This document shows, piece by piece, positions 25,165 to 34,012 of a DNA stretch of 35,265 bases (the first letter of the stretch is position 1; the number at the start of each line of letters is the position of its first letter). Both the position numbers and the translations under genes were made by a program. The stretch comes from Deltaproteobacteria bacterium (lineage in GTDB: Bacteria; Myxococcota_A; UBA796; UBA2385). The stretch lies in NCBI GenBank assembly GCA_016792625.1, contig JAEUKK010000128.1:1-35265 (forward strand), given 5' to 3'. Below the pieces are notes generated by a model that worked only from the letters and a program-made list of their open reading frames with translations, did no database searches and was not told where the DNA came from.

Positions 25165-27852
25165 TTACAGCAGCCCGAGCGCCGCGTGGGCCGCGGCGAG
25201 GCGCGCCACGGGCACCCGGAAGGGCGAGCAGGAGACGTAGTCGAGCCCGACCTTGTGGAAGAAGCCGACGCCGTGCGGATCGCCGCCGTGCTCGCCACAA
25301 ACGCCGACCTTGAGGCGGGCGTTGGCGTGGCGCCCGCGCTCGGTGCCCATCTTGACCAGCTGGCCGACGCCCTCGTCATCAAAGCGGGTGATCGGCGAGT
25401 CGGGAATGACGCCCTGCTGCAGATAGGCGGGCATGAAGCTGCCCAGGTCGTCGCGCGAGAGCCCGTAGGTCATCTGGGTCAGGTCATTGGTGCCGAAGCT
25501 GAAAAAGTCGGCGTGGCGGGCGATCTGACCGGCGAGCAGCGCCGCCCGAGGCAGCTCGATCATCGTGCCCACCGCGTACTTGAGGTTCACGCCCTGCTCG
25601 GCCATGACCTGCTCGGCGACCTCGATGATGTACTTGCGCACGATATCGAGCTCGGCGGGGATACCGACCAGCGGCACCATCACCTCGACCAGCACCTCTT
25701 TGCCCCGGCGCTGGCAGCTCGCGGCGGCCTCGAAGATGGCGCGCACCTGGGTCTTGTAGATCTCGGGCGTGGTGACGCCGATCCGGCAGCCGCGGTGGCC
25801 GAGCATGGGGTTGCTCTCGTGCAGCTGGCGCAGGCGCTCGCTGAGCACCTCGGTGCGCACGCCGAGGTCTTGGGCGACCGAGGCGACGTCCTCGGCCTTC
25901 TCGGGCAAGAACTCGTGCAGCGGCGGATCAAGCAGGCGGATGGTGACCGGCAGGCCGTCCATCGCGTCAAAGATCTCTTCAAAAGCCGCGCGCTGGATGG
26001 GCAGCACCTGGCTGAGCGCCCGGGCCCGGGCCCGCTGGTCGGTGGCCACCAACATTTGGCGCATGGCCCGCAGCGCGTCGGGCTGGAAGAACATGTGCTC
26101 GGTCCGGCACAAGCCGATGCCCGTGGCGCCGAGGCCCCGGGCCCGCGCGGCGTCCGCCCCGTTGTCGGCGTTGGCCCGCACCTTCAAGCGCGCCTTTTCG
26201 TCGGCCCACTGCAGCAGGGTGGCCAGCGCGCCCGCGTCGGTCGGGGGCGCCAAGGTGGGGACCTTGCCCTCCATCACCTCGCCGGTGGCCCCATCGATGG
26301 TGATCCAATCCAAGCGCTTGATGACCGTGTCGCCGGCGTAGAAGAGCTTGCGCGCGTAGTCGACGACGATCTCGGTGCAGCCGACCACGCAGGGCTTGCC
26401 CATGCCCCGGGCCACCACCGCCGCGTGGCTGGTCTGGCCGCCGCGGCTGGTGAGGATGCCCTGGCTGACGGTCATGCCCTGGATGTCCTCGGGGCTGGTG
26501 TCGGCCCGCACGAGGATGACCTGCTCACCGCGCTCGGCCAGCTCTTGGGCTTCGTCGCTGTGAAAGACCACCCGGCCGGTGGCCGCGCCCGGGCTGGCGT
26601 CGAGGCCCTTGGCCACCACCTTGCGGGGCGCGTCGGGGTCGAGCACCGGGCGCAGCACCAGCTCAAGCTGCGCCGGATCAATGCGCCCCAGGGCCTTTTC
26701 GACGGTGATGAGGCCCTCGTTGACCATGTCGACCGCGATCTGCACGCCCGCCGCCGGCGTGCGCTTGCCGCTGCGGGTCTGCAGCAGGTAGAGCTGCTGG
26801 TCTTCGATGGTGAACTCAATGTCTTGCATGTCGCCAAAGTGCTTCTCGAGGCGGGCCTGCACCGCGTCGAGCTCGGCGAAGACCGCGGGCATGGCCTCTT
26901 GTAAACTGGGCAAGCTGCCCTGCGGGTCTTGGGCCCGCGTCAGGGGCATCGGCGTATGGGTGCCGGCGACCACATCTTCGCCCTGGGCGTTGGGCAGCCA
27001 CTCGCCAAAGAAGCGCCGCGCGCCGGTTTTGGGGTCGCGGGTGAAGGCGACGCCCGTGGCGCTGCCCTCGCCCATGTTGCCGAAGACCATGGCCTGCACG
27101 TTGACGCCGGTGCCGATGTCGTCGCTGAGGCCGTTCGACTTGCGGTAGTAGCGGGCGCGCGGCGTATTGAAGCTGCGGAAGACGGCGTTGATCGCCAGCC
27201 GAAGCTGATCGAGCGGGTCAGCGGGGAAGGTGCCGAAGGCGTCGACGATGACCGCCTTGAGCTCGCCGACGAGGTGCTTGAGCTGCTCGACGCTCAGCTC
27301 GCTCTCTTCTTTGTCGCCGCGCACCTTGTCGGTGACCCGCGCGAAGCGGGTGTAGTGCACACCCAACACAACGTCGCCGAACATCCCAATGAAGCGACGG
27401 TAGCTATCCCACGCGAAGCGCTCGTTGCCGCTCTTCTTGCCCAGCCCGACGACGGTCTCGTCATTGAGGCCGAGGTTGAGCACCGTATCCATCATGCCGG
27501 GCATCGACTGGGCCGCGCCCGAGCGCACGCTGAACAGCAGCGGGTTGCTCGGGTCGCCGAACCGTTTGCCGGTGAGCGCCTCGACCTGCGCGATGCCCGC
27601 CTGGGCCTCGGCCCAGAGCGTCTCAGGCCACTGCTCGTTGTTCTTGAAGAAGTGCCGGCAGGCCTCGGTGGTGATCGTAAAACCGGGGGGCACCGGCAGG
27701 CCGAGGTTGGTCATCTCGGCGAGGCCCGCGCCTTTGCCGCCGAGCAGCTCGCGCATGTCTCGCCGCCCATCGGCGACGCCGCCGCCGAAGCTGTAGACGT
27801 AGCGGGGGGCGGCGCCGGCTTGGCCCTGGGGGTCGCTCATCGGTGCGCTCAT
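25165..27852 (-). CDS. ppdK: Pyruvate, phosphate dikinase
   Basis: PPDK interconverts pyruvate + ATP + Pi and phosphoenolpyruvate + AMP + PPi in the cytoplasm, linking glycolysis and gluconeogenesis. The 895-residue protein has all domains: the N-terminal nucleotide-binding domain (GGKGAGLAEMTNLGLPVPPGF, SMPGMMDTVLNLGLND), the swivelling domain with phosphohistidine His476 in GGQTSHAAVVARGMGKPCVVG, and the C-terminal TIM barrel with GTNDLTQMTYGLSRDD and catalytic Cys852 in VGVCGEHGGDP. The length fits the bacterial family (about 874). The ATG at 27852 has GAGGAA just upstream; a second ATG at 27840 is also in frame. No PPDK regulatory kinase gene is adjacent. The gene diverges from the HExxH lipoprotein gene across 95 nt, a likely shared promoter region. 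Confidence 0.97.
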   Translation of the reverse strand: MSAPMSDPQGQAGAAPRYVYSFGGGVADGRRDMRELLGGKGAGLAEMTNLGLPVPPGFTITTEACRHFFKNNEQWPETLWAEAQAGIAQVEALTGKRFGDPSNPLLFSVRSGAAQSMPGMMDTVLNLGLNDETVVGLGKKSGNERFAWDSYRRFIGMFGDVVLGVHYTRFARVTDKVRGDKEESELSVEQLKHLVGELKAVIVDAFGTFPADPLDQLRLAINAVFRSFNTPRARYYRKSNGLSDDIGTGVNVQAMVFGNMGEGSATGVAFTRDPKTGARRFFGEWLPNAQGEDVVAGTHTPMPLTRAQDPQGSLPSLQEAMPAVFAELDAVQARLEKHFGDMQDIEFTIEDQQLYLLQTRSGKRTPAAGVQIAVDMVNEGLITVEKALGRIDPAQLELVLRPVLDPDAPRKVVAKGLDASPGAATGRVVFHSDEAQELAERGEQVILVRADTSPEDIQGMTVSQGILTSRGGQTSHAAVVARGMGKPCVVGCTEIVVDYARKLFYAGDTVIKRLDWITIDGATGEVMEGKVPTLAPPTDAGALATLLQWADEKARLKVRANADNGADAARARGLGATGIGLCRTEHMFFQPDALRAMRQMLVATDQRARARALSQVLPIQRAAFEEIFDAMDGLPVTIRLLDPPLHEFLPEKAEDVASVAQDLGVRTEVLSERLRQLHESNPMLGHRGCRIGVTTPEIYKTQVRAIFEAAASCQRRGKEVLVEVMVPLVGIPAELDIVRKYIIEVAEQVMAEQGVNLKYAVGTMIELPRAALLAGQIARHADFFSFGTNDLTQMTYGLSRDDLGSFMPAYLQQGVIPDSPITRFDDEGVGQLVKMGTERGRHANARLKVGVCGEHGGDPHGVGFFHKVGLDYVSCSPFRVPVARLAAAHAALGLL

Positions 27853-27947
27853 GCGTTCCTCGTCGGGGTGCGGGTGGGACCGCCGGCCCGATAACCAGCG
27901 CCGCCCCCGGCCGGCCTGGGTTAGCGCCGCTCCGTCGAGGAGGGCCG

Positions 27948-29585
27948 ATGCGCGCACGATCCCGCCGTCCACCGCCCATGGCCGCCCCTGGGCCGCGGCC
28001 CGCGGTCGCCGCCCTCGTCCTCGGCGCGGGCTGCGGTTGCCCCGACTTCAGCGAGATGCAGATCGGCGACCCAGACGAGGTCTCCACCGCCTGGGACCAG
28101 GGCACCGTCGCCCAGGGCATCGCCGACTTCTCCGCCTGGACCGGCCTCGACGGGGTCTGCGTGACCGGGGTCGACGTGCGGGCCGAGATCAACGGCGGGC
28201 TCGCGATGGGCCGCTACTACGGCCCCAACAACGCGATCGAGGTCATCTCGGGGGCCGAGCCGAGCACGACCGTGCACGAGCTCTGCCACGCCTGGGATCG
28301 CGAGCACGACCTCCCGTCGATGAAGATGCCCGAGAAGCTCCCGGTGGATCGCATCACCGCCGCGCTCTACCCGACCCGCGAGGCCCAAGAGCGCGAGGCC
28401 TTCGCCCGCCTCTGCGAGCGGGGGCCCCGCGGCCTCGACCTGCTGCGGGCCGTCGAAGAGCGCTGCGGCCTGGCCCTCGAGCACCCCGCGCAGTCCTGGG
28501 TGCTCGACGAGGTCTTCACCGAGACCGCGCCCAACATGGTCAGCGAGGGCCTGGGCCGGCTGCGCCTCGACCCGCTCAGCCTCGACGGCCACGTCGGCGA
28601 CGCCGCGCTGTTCGGCATGGCCAGCGGTCGGTCCACCGTCGTGCTGCTGACCCGCGACGCCGCCGATCCCCCCGCGGCCGATGACCCGCTCGATCCCCGT
28701 GCTTCGTTCACCTACCGGCTGACCACCGTCGACCCGTGGACCGGCCTGCGGCGCGGCGAGCGGGTCTTCTCCGCCGACGCGGGCACCTCCCCCTCGACCC
28801 TGCGCCTCGTGGACGGCACCGAGGCGCCGCTGCTCCTCTACCGCCAAAACAACGGCCAGACGCTCGCCTTCCGCGTGGTCGAGCAGACGGGCGCCCTGGT
28901 TCAGCTGCCGACCTGGTGGGTCGACATCGGCGGGCAGCCGACCGAGGCCGAGGGTGGTGGCGTGCTGGTCGGCGATGTGGCCTTGGTCCCGCTGGGCGCC
29001 GACGCCGCCGAGGCCCAAGGCCAACGTTGGGTCGCGGTGAGCCTGCGCACCGGCCGCGCGGTGGAGCACCCGGCCCTCGATGGCCTCGAAGACAGCGGCC
29101 CCGCCGAAGACCTCTACATCGGCGCGCTGCCCGATGGCCGGATCTTGCGGCGTTTTGGGCGCTGGCAGGTGCCCCACGCGCCCGCCCCGACCGAGGCGGT
29201 CGGCGCGATCAGCGGAGTGGACGCCTCTCTCGCCATTTGGGATCCGGCGGAGGGCTGGGCGGTGCAGGACCTCGACGCCGTCGACGCCTCACGCCCGCTG
29301 GCAGCTGACGGAGAGGGCCACCTGCTCGCCATCTTCGACCACAGCGATCTCGTGGGAGACTACGACCTGCTTGAGACCCTGGTCGTCGGGCACGCCGCGC
29401 GCCCCCGCTGGTGGATGGAGGAGCAGGCCTGCGCCTCCCGGACGGCTTGGCCCCGGGTGCTCCGCAGCTTCGTGGTCGAGGCGCCCGAGGGCGGCTGGAG
29501 CTGGTGGGTGCTGCTCTACGAGGACGCCAGCTCCGGCGCGCGCCTCTCGCTCAGCCGGGTGGAGCTCGAGGGCGCGGGCGGCTGA
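27948..29585 (+). CDS. Lipoprotein with HExxH zincin-like motif
   Basis: The 545-residue protein starts at ATG 27948, with GGAGGG directly before it. A signal region ends in a lipobox at Cys29 (LGAGC). Residues 45-220 resemble a small metallopeptidase-type domain: TTVHELCHAWDREHD contains H110-E-L-C-H114, the zinc-binding pattern of zincins. A third zinc ligand is not certain; the acidic region at DEVFTETAPNM (about 190) is a candidate. The remaining two thirds are beta-rich with WTGL, WWVDIGGQP and similar strand pairs, perhaps a propeller-like domain. The protein may be an outer-membrane lipoprotein protease or an inactive relative. It is alone on its strand, facing the minus-strand lipoprotein gene at 29705 across 119 nt. 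Coding status is secure; function is inferred from one motif. Confidence 0.78.
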   Translation: MRARSRRPPPMAAPGPRPAVAALVLGAGCGCPDFSEMQIGDPDEVSTAWDQGTVAQGIADFSAWTGLDGVCVTGVDVRAEINGGLAMGRYYGPNNAIEVISGAEPSTTVHELCHAWDREHDLPSMKMPEKLPVDRITAALYPTREAQEREAFARLCERGPRGLDLLRAVEERCGLALEHPAQSWVLDEVFTETAPNMVSEGLGRLRLDPLSLDGHVGDAALFGMASGRSTVVLLTRDAADPPAADDPLDPRASFTYRLTTVDPWTGLRRGERVFSADAGTSPSTLRLVDGTEAPLLLYRQNNGQTLAFRVVEQTGALVQLPTWWVDIGGQPTEAEGGGVLVGDVALVPLGADAAEAQGQRWVAVSLRTGRAVEHPALDGLEDSGPAEDLYIGALPDGRILRRFGRWQVPHAPAPTEAVGAISGVDASLAIWDPAEGWAVQDLDAVDASRPLAADGEGHLLAIFDHSDLVGDYDLLETLVVGHAARPRWWMEEQACASRTAWPRVLRSFVVEAPEGGWSWWVLLYEDASSGARLSLSRVELEGAGG

Positions 29586-29632
29586 AGAGCCCACCACCCA
29601 ACGGGCCGCGCGCGGGAGACCAAAAACGAGCA

Positions 29633-29657
29633 GAGGCCCGGCAGAAGGCCGGACCTC
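29633..29657 (-). terminator. Stem-loop with T-tract, probable terminator for the minus-strand lipoprotein gene
   Basis: Bases 29633-29642 pair with 29648-29657 (10-bp stem, one C-A mismatch, 5-nt loop). Read on the minus strand, the stem is followed within about 6-8 nt by five T (plus-strand AAAAA near 29622-29626), as in an intrinsic terminator. It sits in the convergent gap (29586-29704) and could also slow plus-strand transcription. Confidence 0.45.
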
Positions 29658-29704
29658 GCTCATCGGGCGGAGAAGGGGTGCCGTCGGTCTGGCGCCCCCC
29701 GCGC

Positions 29705-30523
29705 TCAGCCGCCGACCTGCCACTCGGCGTCAAAGGGCCCGAAGCCGGCGGCGTAGTTGCCGAGGTTCGGCACGTCGAAGAAGACCGAGCCCTCCATGCT
29801 GTAGGGGATGATCCAGTCGGGGGTGCGCCCGTCGAGGTAGGAGCTCACCGCCTCGTTGAACAGGTCTTCGAGGATGCCGAGCATCACGCCGATGTCGAAG
29901 TCGAACTGGATGTGCGCTTCGGTGCTGCCGTTCGCCGGGATGGTCTTGAACTGCCAGTTCTCTTCGGTGGTGCCGTTGACCACGTCCGAGGCGAGCTCCA
30001 GCATCTCGTCTTTGGTCGGGATGATGTCGCCCGCACTCTGCACGTCTTGCGCGTTGTCGGCGTCGCAAGCGCCCTCTGCGTCGGTGGTCGGGACGCAGTC
30101 CTCTTTGTCGGGGTCGCAGAAGCTGATGCAGACCGCGCCGAGGTTGTTGTCGTCGAAGACCGCCACGCCCATCAGCACCTCGACCAAGGGGATGCCGAAG
30201 TTGTTGTCGTTGTTGAGGTCAAAGACGATGTCGAAGCTGAACCGCATGTTGTCGCGGTCGGGCTTGTTGTTGAAGCCCGCGACCTGGCAGGTGGCCGAGC
30301 CAAAGTACTCAAAGCAGCCCCAAGACAGCAGCTTGTTGGCGCTGGGCGACTTGACCAGGTCGACCCGGTTGAGGCCCGCTTCGGGGGTCTTAACCCCCAG
30401 CTTCTGCGCGACATCGCAGCCGCTGACCAGGGCCGGGGCGAGCGCGAGGGCGGACGCAAAAAGGGCTGCCGAGGAGGAGCCCAGCAGCCACGAGCGTGCA
30501 CGGGGGGTGGAGGCGTCGATCAT
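29705..30523 (-). CDS. LEA14/WHy-domain-like lipoprotein
   Basis: The product is 272 residues from ATG 30523, with GGAG 5 nt upstream. The lipobox is at Cys36 (LVSGC), followed by Asp at +2. The mature part looks like a late-embryogenesis-abundant type 2 (LEA14, WHy) domain: paired strands FSFDIVFDLNNDNNFGIPLVE (the family has an N-P-N-x-F-x-I-P-like turn) and, near the end, FKTIPANGSTEAHIQFDFDI and DWIIPYSMEGSVFFDVPN. An inserted Cys/Asp-rich loop (SFCDPDKEDCVPTTD) lies between them. WHy domains occur in bacterial envelope lipoproteins, often with stress or host roles; none can be assigned here. Gene order gives no clue beyond the divergent FG-GAP lipoprotein cassette. Confidence 0.8.
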   Translation of the reverse strand: MIDASTPRARSWLLGSSSAALFASALALAPALVSGCDVAQKLGVKTPEAGLNRVDLVKSPSANKLLSWGCFEYFGSATCQVAGFNNKPDRDNMRFSFDIVFDLNNDNNFGIPLVEVLMGVAVFDDNNLGAVCISFCDPDKEDCVPTTDAEGACDADNAQDVQSAGDIIPTKDEMLELASDVVNGTTEENWQFKTIPANGSTEAHIQFDFDIGVMLGILEDLFNEAVSSYLDGRTPDWIIPYSMEGSVFFDVPNLGNYAAGFGPFDAEWQVGG

Positions 30524-30693
30524 GGGTACTCCAGGGGCGCGGCCGCAGGGCGCGCGGCGAAGGTCGAGGTGCTGCGAGGGTTCAGAGGCGGGTCGTCGGG
30601 CGAAGATCGCGGCGCAGGTCGCTGTTCTGGCAATGGGAGCAGAGACCGCCGGGCTCGCGCCGCGCCGTCGTCGCGCCCGCGTACAGCGACGAC

Positions 30694-30699
30694 TATAAC
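30694..30699 (+). promoter_or_regulatory. Candidate -10 box (TATAAC) in the divergent region 30524-30776
   Basis: An isolated AT-rich hexamer in a GC-rich divergent intergenic region of 253 nt, 78 nt before the ATG at 30777. The complement offers TATAGT for the minus-strand gene at 30523. No clear -35 was seen on either strand. The rest of the interval shows no gene. Confidence 0.3.
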
Positions 30700-30776
30700 G
30701 GCCAAGGTGCAGGTCGGCTGGGCCGGCGCGCCGCCTACGCACGACTCCTCCGCCCATTCAGCCCGACCGGAGCCCC

Positions 30777-32390
30777 ATGCGCCGCGCACCGACCGCCCGT
30801 TGGCTCGGCATCTGCTCCGCGGCGCTGCTCTCGGCCTGCCAGGGCCCCTCCGAAGGCAAGGGCGCGTCCGGTGGGGGCCCCGCCGCCGAGACGGGGTCGC
30901 CCGGTGGTGATGGCGTCGACAGCGGCCTGCTGGACGCCTCTCTCACCCTAGGCGCGGTTCAGACCTGCGCGGAGCCCCTGCCCGGCCCCGCCTACACCGA
31001 GCAGGGCGCGGCCCTCGGCTTCCTCCCGCGGGACAGCGACGACGGCAGCCGCCTGGGCGGCTCAAGCCTCGCGGCGCTGGATCTCGACCAGGACGGCGAT
31101 CTCGACATCGTTGAGGCCCGCCGCGGCTCCATCCCCCGGGTCTACTGGCGCGAGGGGGCGCAATTCGCGCCACGGACGCTGCTCCCCGCGCCGGCCGACG
31201 GGCGGGTCCGCCCCTTGGACCTCGACAATGACGGCTGGATCGATCTGGTGCAGACCGATCCCGATTTTTGGTGGCGGGGTGGGCCCCGCGGCATCGAGCC
31301 CAGGCAGCGCCTGCGCATCGGAGACGGCGAGCTTGGTGTGATCGACCTGCTGCCGCTCGATCTCAACCACGACGGCACGCTCGAGCTCTTCGCAGCGGTG
31401 CAGTCAATGGACGAGGCGCCTGACCCGCGCCGAGATGGCGTGCTGTGGGGCGATCTCACCGAGGGCTGGGCGCTCGAGGCGCTGCCCGCACCAGAGAGCG
31501 CCGGCAACGCCGCCCACGCCTCGGCCATCGACTGGGATCAGGACGGCGATCTCGAGGTCATGGTCACCAATGACATGGGCGGGCGCTTCGGCGGCAACCA
31601 GCTCTGGGCCGCGGAGGACGGTTGGCTGCTGCCCCGCGCCGCGCCCGGCTGCCTGCCCACGGTCTCGGGCATGGGCCAGACCTTTGGCGACGTCGACAAT
31701 GACGGCGACGAGGACATCTACATCGGGGCGACCTTCGAGCCCAAGCTGCTCCGCCACGAGGATGACCACTCCTGCGTCGATCTCACCGCCGCGACCGGGG
31801 CCAACCCCCTGGTCGAGCGGGCGCCCAGCCTCGGCCCGATGGTCTGGGCGGCCGTCTTTCTCGACCATGACAATGACGGGCGGCTTGATCTGCTGCTGAC
31901 CGAGGGCGATCTCATCAACCCGCCGGGAGAGGGCGCCACCCTGCCCGCCTACCCCTCGCCCATCGACCTGCTCGTGCAGCAGCCCGACGGCACCTTCGTC
32001 GACCGGGGCGCGGCCCTCGGCCTCGCGCGGGAGGGCAGCCACCGGGCCGCCCTGGCCGAGGACCTCAATGAAGACGGCGTGCTGGACTTGCTCGTCGCGG
32101 AGACCGACCGCCCGCTCCAGGTTTACCTGTCGACCGGCTGCATCGCCGCCGCGCACCTGCGCATCGAGGCCCCCGAGGGTACGGTCGCCCGCGTCCAGAT
32201 CGACGGCGTGGAGCGCTTTGGCGTGGTGCGGGCCGAACAAGGGGTCGGGGCGTGGCGCAGCCCGAGCCTGCACCTCGGCCTGGGCGCCGCCGAGGCGGTG
32301 GATCGGATAGAGCTCCGCGCCCCATCCGGGGCGATGATCGCCGTAGATGGGCCAATCTCAACCCGACGAACCCTGCGGTGGACGCCATGA
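30777..32390 (+). CDS. FG-GAP/VCBS beta-propeller lipoprotein with UnbV-like C-terminus (copy 1)
   Basis: The 537-residue protein has a signal peptide and lipobox at Cys21 (LLSAC), then a Gly/Asp linker. Seven calcium-binding loops of the D-x-D-x-D-G-x-x-D type are visible, for example LDLDQDGDLDIVEA, LDLDNDGWIDLVQT, IDWDQDGDLEVMVT, GDVDNDGDEDIYIG and LDHDNDGRLDLLLT, as in integrin-like seven-bladed propellers (FG-GAP/VCBS). The C-terminal 90 residues (from YLSTGCIAAAHLRIEA to TLRWTP) look like the ASPIC/UnbV domain. The ATG has GGAG 4 nt upstream. Its stop overlaps the next ATG (32387-32390), so it is coupled to a paralogue. Likely an outer-membrane or surface lipoprotein; the ligand is unknown. 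Confidence 0.88.
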   Translation: MRRAPTARWLGICSAALLSACQGPSEGKGASGGGPAAETGSPGGDGVDSGLLDASLTLGAVQTCAEPLPGPAYTEQGAALGFLPRDSDDGSRLGGSSLAALDLDQDGDLDIVEARRGSIPRVYWREGAQFAPRTLLPAPADGRVRPLDLDNDGWIDLVQTDPDFWWRGGPRGIEPRQRLRIGDGELGVIDLLPLDLNHDGTLELFAAVQSMDEAPDPRRDGVLWGDLTEGWALEALPAPESAGNAAHASAIDWDQDGDLEVMVTNDMGGRFGGNQLWAAEDGWLLPRAAPGCLPTVSGMGQTFGDVDNDGDEDIYIGATFEPKLLRHEDDHSCVDLTAATGANPLVERAPSLGPMVWAAVFLDHDNDGRLDLLLTEGDLINPPGEGATLPAYPSPIDLLVQQPDGTFVDRGAALGLAREGSHRAALAEDLNEDGVLDLLVAETDRPLQVYLSTGCIAAAHLRIEAPEGTVARVQIDGVERFGVVRAEQGVGAWRSPSLHLGLGAAEAVDRIELRAPSGAMIAVDGPISTRRTLRWTP

Positions 32391-34012
32391 GCACCCGCGC
32401 GCTGCCCTGCTTCGCTCCCCTGACGCTCCTGCTCGCGTGCACGGGCGCCGACGGGCCCGTCGCGGCCAAAGGCGGCGCTGACTCCGCGGCGGACAGCGGA
32501 GCGGGTGGGGCCGACAGCGACGCGAACGGGGATGGAGAGGGCGAGGGTGGCGGGCCCGACGGCCCCGTGATCTGGGGGGAGGTCCAGGCCTGTCCAAGCC
32601 CGCTCCCCAGCCCGACCTACGTGGAGCACGGGGCCGACCTCGGCTTCCTCCCCCGCCAGGAGGACGACGGCTCCCACCTCGCCGGCTCGAGCCTCGCGGT
32701 CGAAGATCTCGACCAAGACGGCGACCTCGACATCGTGCAGACCATCCTCGGCTCCCCGATGACGGTCTACTGGCAGACTTCGGGCAGCTACCTCGCCGAG
32801 CCTGTGGGGCCCGTCGCCGAGCGCGGTCGGCTGACCCTTGAGGACGTCGATCAAGACGGCGCAGTGGACCTCATGGCCGGCCCGATCTGGTGGCGCAGCG
32901 AGCCTGGCGGCCTCGGCGGGCAGGCGGCCGTGCGGGGCTTCCCGACGACCCTCCACCCCATGGACATGATGGCCAGCGACTTCAACGGTGACGCGCTGAT
33001 CGACTACTTCGCCGTGGTGAGCTCACCGACCACCGACGCCGAGGACCGCCGCGACGCCGCGCTCTACGCGGATGGGGCCGACAGCTTCTCGGTCGCCCCC
33101 ATCGAGGGCCCGGACGGCACGGGGAACGCGGCCCAGGGCTCGCTGGTGGACTGGGACGGGGATGGAGACCTCGACGTGTACCTGACCAACGACATGGGCG
33201 CCTTCTACGGCGGCAACCGCCTCTACCAGGCCGACGATGGGGTCTTCTCGAGCGTGAGCGCCACCGGCTGCTTGCCGACCTTCGCGGGGATGGCCCACAC
33301 CTTTGGGGACTACGACCGCGACGGCGATGAGGACATCTTCATCGGGGGCACCCTCGACTCGGTGCTGCTGCGCCGCGAAGAGACCGGGGGCTGCGTCGAC
33401 TTCTCGGCGCCGCTCGCCGCCGACCCCCTGGCCGCCCGCGACCCGCGATCCAACCCCATGGTCTGGGCCACGAGCTTCCTCGACTTTGACAATGACGGCC
33501 GGCTCGATATTCTCGCGAGCGAAGGTGACCTCTACCACGCGCCGGGCAGCGGGGGGATCACGCTCCCGGCCTATGAGGCGCCGATCGACCTGCTGCAGCA
33601 GCAAGAGGACGGGCGCTTCCTCAACGTGGGCGCGGCCCTCGGCCTCGCCGAGACCGGCAGCCACCGGGCCGTGCTCGCCGAAGACCTCAACGGGGATGGC
33701 GTGCAGGAGCTACTTGTGGCCGATGTGGATGAGCCGCTGCGCGTCTACATGTCGACCGGCTGCACCGCGGCCGCTTGGCTGCGGGTGGAGGCCCCGCCCC
33801 ATACCACCGTGACCGTCGAGGCCGGTGGTGGGGTGTGGACCGCCGTCACCCGGCGGGAGCGCGGGGTGGGCGCGGCGGGGCCCAGCGCGGTGCACATCGG
33901 CCTCGGCGACGTCGCCGAGGTTGACCGTGTGGTGCTGCGCCCCTTGCAGGGCGAGCCCCTCGAGCTCGCGGGGCCCTTCAGCCCCCGCCGCACCCTGCGG
34001 TGGGCCCCATGA
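32387..34012 (+). CDS. FG-GAP/VCBS beta-propeller lipoprotein with UnbV-like C-terminus (copy 2)
   Basis: This 541-residue paralogue of the upstream gene has a lipobox at Cys18 (LLLAC) and a long acidic Gly/Asp linker. It repeats the same architecture: seven loops (EDLDQDGDLDIVQT, EDVDQDGAVDLMAG, SDFNGDALIDYFAV, VDWDGDGDLDVYLT, GDYDRDGDEDIFIG, LDFDNDGRLDILAS, EDLNGDGVQELLVA) and a UnbV-like C-terminus ending TLRWAP. Loop 3 (FNGDALID) lacks the usual Gly. The high similarity with copy 1 across the propeller points to tandem duplication. The ATG overlaps the stop of copy 1 and its stop overlaps the next ATG (34009-34012), so the three genes form one coupled unit. Confidence 0.88.
   Translation: MSTRALPCFAPLTLLLACTGADGPVAAKGGADSAADSGAGGADSDANGDGEGEGGGPDGPVIWGEVQACPSPLPSPTYVEHGADLGFLPRQEDDGSHLAGSSLAVEDLDQDGDLDIVQTILGSPMTVYWQTSGSYLAEPVGPVAERGRLTLEDVDQDGAVDLMAGPIWWRSEPGGLGGQAAVRGFPTTLHPMDMMASDFNGDALIDYFAVVSSPTTDAEDRRDAALYADGADSFSVAPIEGPDGTGNAAQGSLVDWDGDGDLDVYLTNDMGAFYGGNRLYQADDGVFSSVSATGCLPTFAGMAHTFGDYDRDGDEDIFIGGTLDSVLLRREETGGCVDFSAPLAADPLAARDPRSNPMVWATSFLDFDNDGRLDILASEGDLYHAPGSGGITLPAYEAPIDLLQQQEDGRFLNVGAALGLAETGSHRAVLAEDLNGDGVQELLVADVDEPLRVYMSTGCTAAAWLRVEAPPHTTVTVEAGGGVWTAVTRRERGVGAAGPSAVHIGLGDVAEVDRVVLRPLQGEPLELAGPFSPRRTLRWAP

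Noticed and set aside
25186..26904. Plus-strand open frame of 572 codons
   Set aside because: It is antisense to ppdK, whose minus frame contains all family motifs.
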